64,000 nucleotides of DNA from Campylorhamphus procurvoides (lineage: Eukaryota > Chordata > Aves > Passeriformes > Dendrocolaptidae): assembly GCA_013396655.1 (NCBI GenBank), contig WBMV01000298.1, positions 663,515-727,514 of the forward strand. Direction: 5' to 3'. The first letter of the stretch is position 1. Each line of letters begins with the position of its first letter. Below are positions 51,275-64,000 of this stretch, in pieces. The notes below the pieces were generated by a model. The model was not told where the DNA came from and did not search any database. It was given only the letters and a program-made list of their open reading frames with translations. A program made the position numbers and the translations under genes.

Positions 51275-52800
51275 TTGAACTTAATGTTTCAAGTTTTAGA
51301 AAGCTTGCATCCAGCTGGAAAATAAATTACTGCTCAATAGTATGGTATTTAAGAAGATTTATACTTCAAGAATAATTAAGAAATGGAGCACAATTTTTGC
51401 TTTAAATGTAAATGATTATTGAACTGAATCAATGGATAGCTATTTTTTAACCCACTGCTGGGAAAAGGGCAAATGCTGGAAGACACCATTCTTTTGTTGG
51501 TGGTAAGCCCTGGGTTCTTATCATTCTCCCAAAAAGCAGAACCTCAGTAAATACTGGCATTTTAGACATTGCCAGAGAACAAAAGTTCGAAGAAATTTGC
51601 CTGCTGGCTGAAGAAAACTGGTTGTAGTAAGACACTTGCACAGAGAGCTCTGAGCTGTCAGGATTTTAGAGCCACCACTGGTGTATCTGTCAGCAGAAGT
51701 GATCCTACATTAGCACCTGCTGGACAAGCAATCCTAGTGATGTTTCTATTCTAGTTATGGTGTATTTTGATCCTGCTGATATCTGCTTAGTTATTTTTTT
51801 CCCCCTTTGGAAAGAAAGGGTTCAGCAGACCTCATTACTGCCTCCTACCACTGCTCCCAGACAATGAATGTAATAATTTTCTCTGTGGCTGCTGGCACAG
51901 AGCACATGCATACAAGCTGTGACTTCCCCCATCTATGCAGAGCTATGAAGCAAGTTCTCACAGTACAAGTTTCCTGTGTGCTTGATCCTGCAATGTAGGA
52001 GTGCAGGGAAGGGTCAGCATAGGCCTGGCTATGGACTGTCCACTGATGCCTTTTCTTTGCCTGTGCTGATCATTGCTTGCAGGGTTCTTTGGTATCCTAA
52101 AAGTCCCAAACTACCTGGTATTTGGTGAGATAAAGTGTAACTTGGAAAGAGTCCTGAAACAATAAGAAACTGCAATAATCCACAACTTGAGTTTTTAACC
52201 GTGTAAGAACAGGATGTCTATTCTCGCCGGTTTTATTTGTGGGATTCAGAATGCCATTAAAGCAGCAGAAAAGGGGGAGGTTGTGTTTCTTTGCTTTGCT
52301 GTTTAGGGTGGATTGGTTTATTACTGCATTCATTTTAATTAGAATTCTATAATATACCCACATAAAGGTACATGCCACAGTTAAGTTGATACTTTTCTTG
52401 CTTTATTTATGACCACATAAAATATGGTTTCCTGACCATAATCTCCAAAAGCTCAGGGATTTAAGCTCCACCCCATTTATATATCTTAAACATTATATGT
52501 AAAAATAATTCCTGTGACTCCTCTACTCACCCTCCATACTTCTTAAAAATTATTCAGGCCAAAGGTAACATGTTTCTTATATGCCAAGTACCACTCAGAC
52601 AGCATTAAACAGTTGGTTCTGTGTCTACTATTAACATAAAAAGTAAACATACAATGGATTTGAAACTACTAAAGCTCAAAATGCAGATCAAAACCTGTAT
52701 TTTGGGGTATTTTGTAATTATGAAGGGGAAACAAACAGAAGGACCAGTGCTAACTTCTCAAAAGTTCAAGTGACTTGTTCTCCCCTTGCTCCCTTTGTAG
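51275..52800. other. Non-coding DNA, no gene seen
   Basis: AT-rich unique DNA with frames of at most 93 codons. It ends in the strong pyrimidine tract and AG discussed in the next entry. Confidence 0.5.
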
Positions 52801-52921
52801 GATGGCTCACTGGCAGCACGGAGGACAGTTTTGGATGGTGGTGTACTGTGAAAAGCTGAAACTCTTGAGCAGTTCCACAGAGAGGCTGAGAGACCACCCT
52901 GAGGTGCCTGGAGAAACCTGA
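52801..52921 (+). other. Candidate exon start after a very strong acceptor
   Basis: The pyrimidine tract TTCTCCCCTTGCTCCCTTTG followed by TAG ends at 52800 and is one of the best acceptor-like sites in the window. An ATG lies one base downstream at 52802 and opens a 39-codon frame starting MAHWQHGGQFWMVVYCEKLK and ending at a TGA at 52919-52921. No donor of quality follows closely, so it could only be a terminal exon or a non-coding RNA exon. The peptide is not recognised. Confidence 0.13.
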
Positions 52922-52924
52922 GCC

Positions 52925-55900
52925 TCTGAGACAGTGTTTTAAGACTCAGTACATTTTCTCTCAGTTTGCAGAAGATTCATGAAGGTGGAAGGTTGAAGCC
53001 TTTCAGCACAGAGGCAGAAAAGGAGGGAAGAAGAGGGAATGAGAGAAGGAAAATTCCTTCTAGCCACATGAGGGTTTGGAAATGCCACCAGAGGAAATTA
53101 ATTTTTTGCATTCACTGACTGTAACACCTGGCTATGCTGTGAGGCTGAATTTCTGAGTTTTGTTCACATCTGCCATGTTTATATAAGAGCGAGGCAATGT
53201 TGTGCTCCCCTGCAACCTGGACTGGGGTTCTGCTGTATCCCTGATGTAAACAATGGATGGCTGTCTGAAAGATTTTTGTCAGCCAGGAGTTACGGACTTG
53301 CTGAAGAATGTCTTGATGAAGGAACTGCCAAATTCAAAGCTGTGGTCTATATTGTGCAAGATAGATATGTTATATTGTAGGTAATGGGTTATTACACATC
53401 AGAAGCTGCAGATAGTTTGGTACTTTACATAAGGCTCTGTTGCACTGCAAATGGAAGTATTTTTATTAATTTTTTTTTTTTAATCTGCCCCGTATACTGA
53501 GGACAATGAAGTTTTTCACAGATGATGATATCTGACAGTGAAACTGTCAGGGAATCTCCTGCTGATGCCATGGGGAGACAAAAATGCTTAGAAAGAAAAA
53601 AACAAGATCACAGTACAGAGGAAAGAGAGCCTTGTTGCATTCACCTGGGCTGCACGTGAGCCTTCACTTCACTGGGGAAAGGGTGTAAATACCGCACAGT
53701 CAATGGTGGACTGAAGACTGTGAATGCATTGGTTTGTTTTCACCTGTTTCTGATTTTTAGTTTAATTTGACGGCTAATGCTCCTCCATGTGACATAGAAT
53801 TGATGTTACCTCAATATGCATGACTGGAAACTTTCATCCAGAAAGCTGCATGATGAAACAATTCAGAGATAAATGTACTCCAATGAAAGAACTGTGCTCT
53901 TGAGCTCTTCCTCTTTGTCTTTACTGTTGTTTTATGTGAGGTCTTTTGCTAGATATCTAGTCCCCAAAGGCTGAGTGTTAATGTGGGAAAACCCACCACC
54001 CTTGCCCAGATCATGCCCAAGGTCTGGGTCTGGTGTTGTTAGCTATTCTCTTAGCATTGACGAAATACTAAAACTCTGTTCTCCTATTACTTTATCTTAA
54101 TAATTGCTGAAGAAATTTTTGCAAACATGTAAAACCTTGAAACAGTGGTTTGAAAAACCATTCACTAAACCATTAACTTTGATGTTAACAGATTATACCT
54201 CACACATAATGGTGAATTTTGCTGTTATTTCCTTTCTAAAAAAAAAAAAGAGCAGAAAACATGGATTTTTAGGTTTTAAGGGACAAATGGATGAGATTAA
54301 CTGCATGCATTTCATTTATCAAGAGCATTAAGTGTTTTTCAATGACTGATGTGTGTATTTTAGATATACTGGAAACAGATATATAGTTTATTTCTTTTAT
54401 GTTAGAAGTTGTCTACAAGAGAACCATTATTTACATCCTTTATATCTAATCAAGATAAACTCTCAGTCCCATAAATAAGAACATACTTATTTGCTTTGGT
54501 GACTTATTTGAGTCTGGAAAGATTTGCTGAGCAGGGGCTGTGCTCGATAATATTTCACAAAGCTAAAAATTTGGTCTTGATACATTCTTGACACATTCTT
54601 GACATGAGACACATCATTTTTCACATATAAGAACAATTACCTCATGTTTACACAGCATTTAAACCACGGAAAGTGATTAGATTTTACCATCTCTGGCAAG
54701 CCTGGGATATACAAATTGCTACTGGCTCTTTAAATATGGAAAGACATCCATTTAATGCTCTTTAATTTGGTGCCACTTATCTGTCTGTGGAAAGGTTCAC
54801 TCCTGGTGCTGGTGATGAGTATGAAATACAGACATAGAAATAACTGTCAGAGAGGGAGGAGGCTTTAACAGGGAGATAAGTGTTAAGATAGATCTGCCTC
54901 CTCAAATCAAGTGGGATGAGCCCCATATCCAGGCAAGCCCACTCCTCACAGTGTTGATAACACCTTCCCTTGGTGGGAGAGGTCAGCCTGCTCCTGCTGG
55001 AAGCCTTCGTGCTGGGGAGGAGAGATGGACCAAAACCAGAGAGAGGAAATGACCGGATGGTGAATTTGAGCTTGCCAACAGCAGCTGTTTGGCAGGTGGA
55101 GGTGTGCCTGCGGGTGCTCCTGGGGGGAAGACACATCCTCTTGGCAAAGCAGGGACCTTGGCACAGCAGGCTGTGAGCACCCTTTGAAAGGAAACCAGAT
55201 ACATCAGCATGGGATGCTCATGCATGTGTCCGAGTTCCTCTTCAGAGAAGACCTCTGCTCAGAAGGGGAAGAACAAATCCAGACCACAAACTCCCACTTT
55301 TCTAGCTGTCAGCCATGCTCATCCTGTGTGGGGTCTGAAGACCAAGCAGATTCTCCTTTCTCCAAGTATCCTTGCCTTTCTCCAAGTGTCCTTGCTAATA
55401 TAGCACCTGCTCTTGCATCACCAGTGTACCACAGTTAAGCTCTTCATTTGCATTGCCCTTGACTGCAGGGCTGCTGCTGCAGTTGTAGCATCTGTGTATG
55501 CCCATACTTCAGTAGCAGTGAACATACTTGCCTTGCTCTGCATACAATTTGCTTAATAAACAGCTTGCACATTGTACTTTCTTTAGGACACATTGCATGC
55601 ATTATCTAATGCTAAGATGAACACATTCAGGGATAGACAGATTGGCTCAGGGTCTGGGATAATAAGTAGTCTGGGTTGATCTCCTGACCCTCCTCCCCAA
55701 GTAAGGGCTATACTGCTGGTTGTCCCAGACTAAGAGACTTGTTATTTCCTCTATACATGTATAGAAGTGTCTGGCACAGAGAGCAGGCCATGTATGGTGT
55801 TTCTCCCAAAGATTATGAAAATAGTATGAAAATGCTTCAGCTTTGCTGGAGTGGCCGATTTTCTGGTTGTAGTTTTTGTTTGTTGCCTTTAAATGATGGA

Positions 55901-58085
55901 GTTTTATATTCTGGAAACACTTTTATGAACAATCCTTTGTTTGCTTTAGCAGTCTCAAGCATGTTAGTAAATAAATATAAAACCAATGCCTGCTGCAATC
56001 AGTTTCATCAACCCATGTGTTAGTAAGGAGTGGATTTCATGTGGAGAGTTGGGTACCTAACTTACAGGCCTTAGGGGTCTGAGAGTTAGCTACAAGCTAT
56101 GCAAATCCTTGGTGTTTTGGCCGCCCTTTGAAGTACACATCTCTTCACAAACTTTCAGATCCACAATTCTGTGTTCCAGTATTGTTATTGAGGACATTAG
56201 GGGATGGAGCAGGAAGGAAGCAACGAGGTGGGCTTTTTTTCAATGAAAACTGCAAAAAAAGCAGTTTCAGGAACTTTATTTTTCTTGTGGGATATCTGTG
56301 GCTAATCAAGGGAAATCAGCACTCCTGCACCCTGTCCAAGCTTTAAAAATATGGCTTTAATGGAAACAAATGCTAGTATTTTTAAGTCCAGGCGGGCTGG
56401 AGGCCCTCAAGGTTTTCAAACAGAGTAAATCAGAGAGGGCAACACCCTCATAATTTATATCAAGTTTACATAGCTTTCCAAGGTACTAATCAAACCATTT
56501 GATCTCAAACAAAATTTATTTTTCAACAAACCAGAAACAATAGTTGATCTAGAGACTTTGTGCCTCCTCTTCAGAGAAACTGTATGAGCTGTCTCTTAAA
56601 GTCAAATATGTTTGGGGCATAAAGACCTTATAGATACTTCCCAATCATGTGTTTGGCAAGGGTATAACATGAATGGTATAACTTAGAGTGGTATCACTAT
56701 CTAAAGTGTACTGCTGTTTAATTCTCCTGAGCTCTGGCCTCAGAGGGAAAGGATATGTAGCATCACATCCAGATTTTATTCAAGCTAAGTTCCTATGAAA
56801 ACAGCTCTGATCCTATGGAGATGCACACATGTGGCTCCAAACCCAAGCTCTGAGAATGTCTCCAAGGTGTGTCTCATGATTGGAGCAAGTCTCTTGAAAG
56901 CTGATTCTTACCCAGGTTATTTATTCCTTTGGCTGTTTACAGTATGATCCCAGCCTTGTGAAGCTGTGTCCCCAGCTACATTTAGCCATCACATAACCCT
57001 CCCTCTGACCTGCTGCTGCAGCAGGGAAAGCTCTGTGTCAACAAACAGCACAACATTGGCAATGCTTCAGAGCCTGCCTGAACCTCCACACCGCTGCTGC
57101 TGCCATGAGCGAAAGTAATTAGAGATCCTTTGCATAGGTTGTTTAGAAATGTGTAAACAGCAGTATAAACAACAGCAGGTCAGGTCAGGGAAGGAGGCTG
57201 GCACTTCGTGAGGCCACGGCTGGAGCCTGCCCAAGTGTGAAATTCCCAACTGGGAGAGAACATTTGGAAAAACAATGCACTCAAGATTTATCAACACAAA
57301 TCATCTCCTAAGTGGCACATTTTATTTAGAGTATGTGTGGCCTCAGTCTAGAAGAAGGGAAGTTTTTATCAATCCAAGCTTTATCACTTCCAGATATCTT
57401 TCTTTGTTTACTGGCGGCCTGCACAATACCTTCATTTTGAGCGGTCCAGTTTAAACACAAGTGGAGCTGACTTTTTTTGTGGAGCCTGCAGTGAACTGCC
57501 TGTGCTCCCTTCTCAGAACCATGCTTGTAAATCTTCCCTTCAAGCCCTGAAACGCCGCTTTGTGACCATCACCCTTGAGAAATGCAGAATCCTGGCCCCA
57601 ATTCATGAAACTGCTTCAGCTAGAAGACTGTCCCTGCTCAGGAAAGCACTTCAAACCCTGCTCAGCTTTGAGGAAGGGCTTCGATGTCTTGAGAAGGAGG
57701 AGGAATGGGGGGTTTTCTGACATGGGTCAGAAAATCAGAGTCACAGGGCACTCTCAGCAGGGACAGGAGTATATAAATAAACCTTACATAAACCTAAAGT
57801 AAGCAGGATGAGAATGGCCTCTTAAAATTCAATTGGGAAAGCTTCCTGGGTGTCCTGAACTCCTAGGTGGCCACTGCACCCTGTTTAACACCTTCTCCCC
57901 TGAATTAACATCAGCCCTGCAATGAGCCAGTGATCATCACGAGCAGCTCCCAATATGCAGGTCCCCAATATGCACAAATGAGGGGACATCTGTAGGTAAT
58001 GAACCACAGTCAGCTGTTATTCCTCACTTGTCTGTCCACGTGTTATAAAGGGGTTTTCAGCAGTTAACAAATAGCAATTTTTTTT
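52925..58085. other. Non-coding DNA, no recognised gene
   Basis: Unique sequence with a GC-richer patch at 54.8-55.4 kb, where four minus- and plus-strand frames of 64-119 codons overlap. The presence of several open frames at once points to composition rather than coding. One 20-bp tandem duplication lies at 55.36 kb and a poly(A) run of about 12 at 54.24 kb. Confidence 0.45.
55356..55395. repeat. 20-bp tandem duplication, one mismatch
   Basis: CTTTCTCCAAGTATCCTTGC is followed directly by CTTTCTCCAAGTGTCCTTGC. A single A/G difference separates the copies, which is consistent with a fairly recent slippage event. Confidence 0.85.
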
Positions 58086-58090
58086 CCCCT

Positions 58091-58165
58091 GTGAGGCAGG
58101 CTGGCATTATTAGCCATATTTTACAGTAGGAAAATGGTGGAGCTTGCCTAAATATGACTGAAAAA
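58091..58165. mobile_element. Possible MIR-type SINE fragment
   Basis: GTGAGGCAGGCTGGCATTAT, TAGCCATATTTTACAGTAGG, AAAATGGTGGAGCTTGCC resembles the MIR segment TATTATCCCCATTTTACAGA, TGAGGAAACTGAGGC, TTGCCCAAGGTCACACAGC. A separate GTCACACAGCCAGG lies 210 bases downstream at about 58373, which may be a displaced continuation. The match is partial and short. Confidence 0.3.
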
Positions 58166-58399
58166 CCCAGTGGAAGAAGTGAGAAAAAACATGTTATCCC
58201 TCTGCTTCTGTTATTCACCAAGAAAAGCTCATCTGTCTCCCTGTGTATGGGTAACATAGATGTTAAAATGGAGATGGTCCTGCCAGCACCACAAAGCCAT
58301 TTTTGCCATGATTTGCAGAGGTTCCTGAGAGAAACGCAGCATATTCCCTAAGATTATGCGTCACTGCCCTAGTCACACAGCCAGGGTGCCAGACAACAC

Positions 58400-61179
58400 C
58401 ATGTCACCAGTTGGATAGGTCGGTATTTGGGCATGGTGGCTGGAACAATCCTTTTTGGGAGGCATGCTTCCCACTCTTCTTCCTGCACCTCAGGCAGAAA
58501 ATAGTGTTGGCTTTACTCCTGGCCAGCACCAGCTGCTTTATGGGCAAGAGGAGGCATTTAGCTGTGTGACTTGAACACACTGTCCAAGCAGTTGTTCACT
58601 GCTTCAGGGAAGAGGCAATGTGCCAGATGGGCTCATCCCCTTGGCCATAGGTCAGGCCTTGCTGAGTTAAGCCAAAAAAAGTTATTTTCTGACCATTCCA
58701 GGGAAATTTTCCAGCATCACAGTGTCAAATGGGGACATGAATATTTCACTACTTGCCTGGTATAGCAATCTAAATGTACCAACATCATTCAGATCATACC
58801 TCTTTACATAGTGTACAGGTTATGTGTGGAAGCTCTTAATAAACTTTTGTCCTCACCTTCCTGTGTAGTCCTAAGGTTAGTGTCTTTGTTCTCCAAAGCT
58901 CTTCTTGAGGCAGAAGTTTGGCTCACACTGTGACACTGAAAGTTTATTACCTTCAAGTAGCTGAACTATCAGAGTGTTATGGCATGGTACTGGCCCTGTA
59001 AGTGGCTTCAATTTGTGGGCAGGATTGTTTCCTGGTGATTACACATCATGTATAGTCCAATAGTTTTCAGTAGGTCTTTAAGTTATAAATGTGACTGGAT
59101 GTTTTGCTAGACACTGTCTCTTAGAAAAGTAACAAAAAAGAATTCTGGCTACAAAAGATTGTGCTTTACAGTGTGGGATGAAGAACAGAAAGAGAAAAGA
59201 AAAAGGAAAAGTTCCCAGAAATCTAAGCAATGATTAGTGAGGAAGACCACCATACAGTTGTTGCAGTCATCTGAGAGCTGGTCCCTGATGCATTTCTTTG
59301 CTCTGTAGTTTGTCTATCAGCCATAAAAACCATTCAGCAGGTGTTCCCCTCTGCAGAGGTGATGGGCATCTAGAAGGTCAAGAAAAAGTTAGGCTGCTGC
59401 TTTTCTAACCAGGATCCTTCTTCTTTTCTGTGTTTTGCGTGGCATTTGTAATGGAAAGAGGGACAAAATAACTGAATAACGAGTATCAAAAACTTAACCA
59501 GACCCATGGCCAGCCCCATTGCCACCAATCCAAGCAATTCACTGACCCATCAGAATGGAGGCACTACGTGGGGAGCAGTTTTATGAATGATCCATGATCG
59601 CTGCTCATCATGCTGTAATATGTATTAGTTGCTTTTAGAAAAATGTCAAGAGGTAAGAAGATGAGGAACGAAATAGTACAACTCAATAATCTGTACAGAG
59701 CAAGGGCATAAGACAAGTGCCTAGAGTCCTTACTCCTAACAAAAATTTACAAACTTCAGTCTGAAATATCATTTGCCACCTTGTTTCCAGTTTGCTTATT
59801 AATATGTTTTATCGCTCACCTCCTAGCACAGATCGCCAAGAAAAAGCCTTGACAGCCTCCCTCTATTGTAAGAATGCAACATTTGCTCTTACCTTTCTCT
59901 TCCTACCTTGTAACCAGTTATTCAGCTTTTAAACAGCCTTGCTTTTACACCACCACACTTTGTTGCCCTTATAGTTCCAAATGAGGGATTTTACAAAAAC
60001 CTTTTTGAAAATACAACACATTCATCAGACAAATCATCATATGTTTGTTGACACCTTCAGAAGACTCTAACTGGCTTTTCAAGCAGGACTTCCTTGTGTA
60101 AAATTGTTATTAACTCTTCCCCGGGAAATCATATGTTGCAAGGTGTCCTCTAACTCTGCCTTATGTTATATTTTGTCTCAGGTTGCCTGGCACAGGCATG
60201 ATGATTCTAGGTCCATATTTCTTCAATATCTCACAAAGTGCTCTTAGAAGTCAGCACCACATATGCCTCACTCCAATTTTCAAGGACCAGTACAATTTTA
60301 TGCACGAGGTTACACAGCACCCTTAGTAATTCAAGTATTTTATATCTGACTTCATTTAATTATGGCCCAGCCTTGATGATTTCTGATTGAGTGTTTTACC
60401 AGTTTGTTCCGTAGCTTCTTTTGCAGACAGATGCTCTGGGAAGTTGACACAAAAAGTGTTTGGACTTGACAACATGACAAGAAAAAATGAGCAAACCAAA
60501 AAAAAAATGTATGAAGACCAGAGCAGCAAGAAGTGTACCCACCGAAGAGCTTTCCTTGGGTTATTGGCACCAGCTCTATTTCTGAATTCTGAATATCTTC
60601 TCAGAGCCACTGAAATCCACAGAGTCGTTCCCTTTGCCTTCATCTTTCACCCTGAATAGTTAAATAATCATCTGCCCTTGGAAGAGATCTTGAGGAATGA
60701 GGAGGGTCACAAGCTTCCCTCAAGAGTATCTACTGCTCTCAGAAATTATGTTCATATCCTGATTTAAGACACAAGCTGGTTTGTCACACCTTCTGTTGTA
60801 AGCAAACACAAGGCAAGGGCTGATAAGGGGCCTGTGTGTCCCTAACTGTGACCTTGAGGTGCTAAAACAAGGAGCAAGAAAGGACAAGACCTGGGGGTCA
60901 ACTGAGGAAGGTCCAAACACAGAGTTGTAGGGGTGCAGGATACCTACATGAGCCAAAGGTCTTGAACCATCAGCTACTCAGCATCCCCACTGGCTGCTAT
61001 GTGATTGCTCTGGTTCAGTCAGGTATTAGGCATCCTAAAACCATCTTTATTTTCCCATGGAGTGTCTGCCTCAGAGTCACCACGCAGGGACCGCTGGAGC
61101 ATTATGGCCTCTTTTGAACCCATTAATACTGGCAGCACCATGCAGAGTTCAGTACCCGGCTCCAGTTTATTTAAGGTTT
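58400..61179. other. Non-coding DNA, no gene seen
   Basis: Unique sequence. The longest frame is 95 codons on the minus strand (60356-60643), sharing its span with a 90-codon plus frame. No repeats or RNA genes are recognised. Confidence 0.5.
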
Positions 61180-61530
61180 GTTTTAAAAAAACATTATGTC
61201 CTGAATTTTATTAAATCAACTTAATAGGAGCTGTGAAGTAAAATAAATAAATATGGAACTCATTTCTGCAGTTAGTGGGAATTATTCTGTTTGTTTACAA
61301 AGGCCATTAAAAGCTTACTGGAGGTGTTCATTTCAGCAAGGAGGCCTCATTGATGGATCAGCACAGCCTTGTCAAAACTGTATCCAAAATTTCACAGCGG
61401 TGCTCTCATTAGGCTTTAACAGTTAAAATAAAACACAACTGAAGAGAACTATTAATGTTTCCCGGTGGCCTCCAACCTCCTTCACATTAGTTTTTCCCAA
61501 ACCACACTGCATAAAAACTCATCTAAGATT
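61180..61530. promoter_or_regulatory. Enhancer-like block, possible conserved non-coding element
   Basis: Repeat-free stretch with a forkhead core TGTTTAC at 61292-61298 running into ACAAAGG (SOX/TCF-like). Further along are GCCATTAAAAGC, CTCATTGATGGATCAG, CTCATTAGGC, TTAACAGTTAAAATAAAACA and ATTAATG. Composition shifts smoothly between AT-rich motifs and CpG-bearing segments (CACAGCGGTGC, CCCGGTGGCC), as in ancient conserved elements. Open frames across it are short. Conservation remains unmeasured. Confidence 0.3.
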
Positions 61531-64000
61531 TTGGGGGCTGGTAGCTTGCAAAAAAGAGCTGAAAAAGGAAGAGCTGAGTGTTTTGTGTTCTTAAAACGAG
61601 GCATATTAAAACAGAAACCTTGTTAACTACAGAGGCGCTTCAGCTGTTGCCTAGTGTAATGTCTCTGATAAAATGTTCAATGGCAGAGAAAGTATTATAC
61701 ATTAGTAAAAATATAAGAATGGTACCACAGAGTATTAAAATCCCCATTTTAAAATGTGAACTAAGCATTTCTTAGGTGTGAGAGTTCAGGCCTGACCTTA
61801 ACTGCCAGAAAACACTAATTTTAGTTACATTTCAAAATGAACACATGGAGCCATTGTATGTTTTCACCCACAGATTTCCACAAGCATATATACTTATTCG
61901 TTTACATATTTTTCATATGAAGCAGTCAGAAATAAAGGTCTGGAACCATTTTTTGTCTAAACAGATTTTATATTTGCTTTTAATCATTTAATGGTTTTCA
62001 AACACAGGTGATCATCTCTGTTGCCTCCATCCTTAGCCAAACTACCCAAAGAAGGGACCTGCCTTTGGACAGGTACAGAGCCCTCTACTCTGCTGGTGTC
62101 AGGAGGGGACTTGGGTACTTAGCACCTCTGGATGTGGCACCTTTGCACTGACTGCATACCTTCTGAGAACTTTCCTGAGCATCATAAAAGAGAGCCTGTG
62201 TTGATGGCTGCAGTGGTACAGAATAATTCCTCCCATAAGTGGCTGGCATAGGGATCTTGAGACTCTGGTGTGATCCTCAGAAATGGGGCAAGCCCTTGAA
62301 TTACAACCTGACCACTCTTAGGGACAGTCTTCCACAGATCTTATGACAAAAACTGCCTTCTACTTAGGCTTTTAGGAATCTGATAGGAGTCACTTCTTTT
62401 TCATCTTCAGACCAGTAACTTGCAGAATAACTAAAGAGGTTAAGCATGATGTGATGGCTTTATAGTCTTACATTCTTACCTTCTAACCTTCTTAGTTTCC
62501 CTCAGTGACAGTAACAACTTCTTGTCATGATGGGCAAAAGCATGTAATTGTGGATACCAGCTGGAAGAGACAGGTTACAAGCCACCAAGGACCAGGTACT
62601 CAAAAGAATATCACACGCCCCTGGAACTCAAGGGCCTGATGGCTGCCTTCTGAAGGCCTTTCTCAATGTCCTCTCCAACACTATCACTACTGCTTCAGCA
62701 TAAAATGTCCATGATTGAGAGCTCAGCGCTGTGGTCATGAGAGAGTGAGATGAAAGAAGGGAAGGATTTGGGGGTCATATTGGCCATTTTTCCTGTAATT
62801 TTTTCATTTTAGAGTCCCATCAAGAACACAGGGATACAGCAGCCCAGAATTGGCTCAGAACTTTACCCTCTGAAGGCAATACTGAGGGAGCATCACAGGA
62901 AGGGCAAAGCAGACAGCAGTGCAGAGCCTTCACGAAGGGAATTCTTTAGTGTGTGTCTCTGCTCTTGGGAGGTTTGTATGATCAGCATGAAACAGTCCAG
63001 GAATAAAATACAGAGACAAGCCTGGGGACGTGAGTAGGATCCAGGGCCTCAAACAGGAATGAGATAAACTAGAGAAATTGGATCCAAGCATCTCAGAGGA
63101 TACAGTAAAATCTTAGTGTGGGAGCAAGAAAAACAGTATTGTAAAACTTTCAGTTGTGAAGATACTCAGATGTTAAATATCTTATGTCAAGTTCTGGGTC
63201 TCAATCATTTTTATTTTATCTTCATTTCTCTAGCTTCTTTTCCCCCTAAATCTAATCCACATATGACTAACTCATATGAAAGATCCAGACTAGCTGTTGA
63301 TTTTACAGATTACAGGAACAATGTGAGGGACCCTGGCTGTCCCCTTTCCATACCAATAGTGAATAATAATCACTGAAAGCTGTGACCTTTTAATGAGCAG
63401 CTATAATAAAACAGATTTCCTAGAAGACTGTTAAACAGAGATAGAAATCTCTTTAAAATCTTTATTCTCCTTTACTAATCAACTGCCACTGTTGTTTAAG
63501 GTTGGAACTTGTTCTATACATTTTCATTATTTCAGAGCATCCCCTGCCAGAACCATTGTAAAGCTTTCTATTAAAATCCTTCTGACTGTAATGGGATCGA
63601 TTTTTTTCATTTTTCCAAAAGACTGATTTAATAGAAACTTGGCACCAGAAAAAGTTTTTCTGTTTCATTATTATGCTATATAAAAGTTCATGGGGTTCTC
63701 AGAATATTCATTCTAAAAAAAATCATTAGCACATGGTCGAATACAGAACTTACTGGCAATTATACAGTAGTCATCTTTCAAATGCACACTTCCCATGCTG
63801 TTGCTAAAACTATTGGCAATCATTCTTAAAATGCAGAATGAGTACTGGAATAAAATGCATACTCAGAAATTTTTTTTGAAATGTTGCTCAAACCACTTTT
63901 GTGGTAGCTTGTACACAAAGAAACAGCTTGATTTTTATTTCAAGCCAATTTAATTTACACTTCACATTATTTTTTTAAACCATACTTTTAGCATTTTTAT
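61531..64000. other. Non-coding DNA, no gene seen
   Basis: AT-rich unique sequence to the window edge. Frames are at most 86 codons and show no recognised family. Nothing suggests an exon, RNA gene or retroelement running off the right end. Confidence 0.5.

Noticed and set aside
54777..55225. Overlapping minus-strand frames rich in Pro, Ser and Leu
   Set aside because: Competing frames on the same DNA and no splice context. Treated as chance.

Overview
The window looks like 64 kb of non-coding DNA from an amniote nuclear genome, most likely a bird. It could be a gene desert or part of a very long intron. The support is: generally AT-rich sequence with short GC-richer patches; no open frame longer than about 160 codons and none I recognise; old CR1 LINE fragments as the only identifiable retrotransposons; several amniote-type palindromic short repeats built around an AAGTCAATGGGA core; one long (TTTC)n microsatellite; and very low interspersed-repeat density, which fits birds better than mammals, turtles or crocodilians. 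No bacterial signals (operons, Shine-Dalgarno sites, CRISPR arrays) are present. The species cannot be fixed from sequence alone.

Layout. 1-13 kb: AT-rich unique DNA with only simple repeats. 13-19 kb: three palindromic MITE-like repeats and a candidate exon with near-consensus splice sites. 19-28 kb: unique DNA, a purine-rich strand-asymmetric tract (22.2-22.5 kb), T/G-rich tracts, and two stretches that look like conserved regulatory DNA (25.3 and 27.4 kb). 28-33 kb: a weak CR1 remnant, a GC-richer patch with a strong splice acceptor, a fourth palindromic repeat and a clear CR1 remnant. 33-41 kb: an enhancer-like block (37.5-37.9 kb), the (TTTC)n array and a third CR1 remnant. 41-53 kb: a minus-strand group of splice-flanked open segments (47.1-49.1 kb), an AT-rich homeodomain-site-rich block (47.5-47.7 kb), a plus-oriented CR1 and a strong acceptor at 52.8 kb. 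53-64 kb: mostly unique DNA, a possible MIR-type SINE fragment and a second enhancer-like block (61.2-61.5 kb).

I found no gene I can name. The exon candidates rest on splice-site resemblance and open frames only and are given low confidence. The enhancer candidates rest on motif density and texture and need cross-species alignment. The best-supported entries are the microsatellite, three of the CR1 remnants, and the short tandem duplications.
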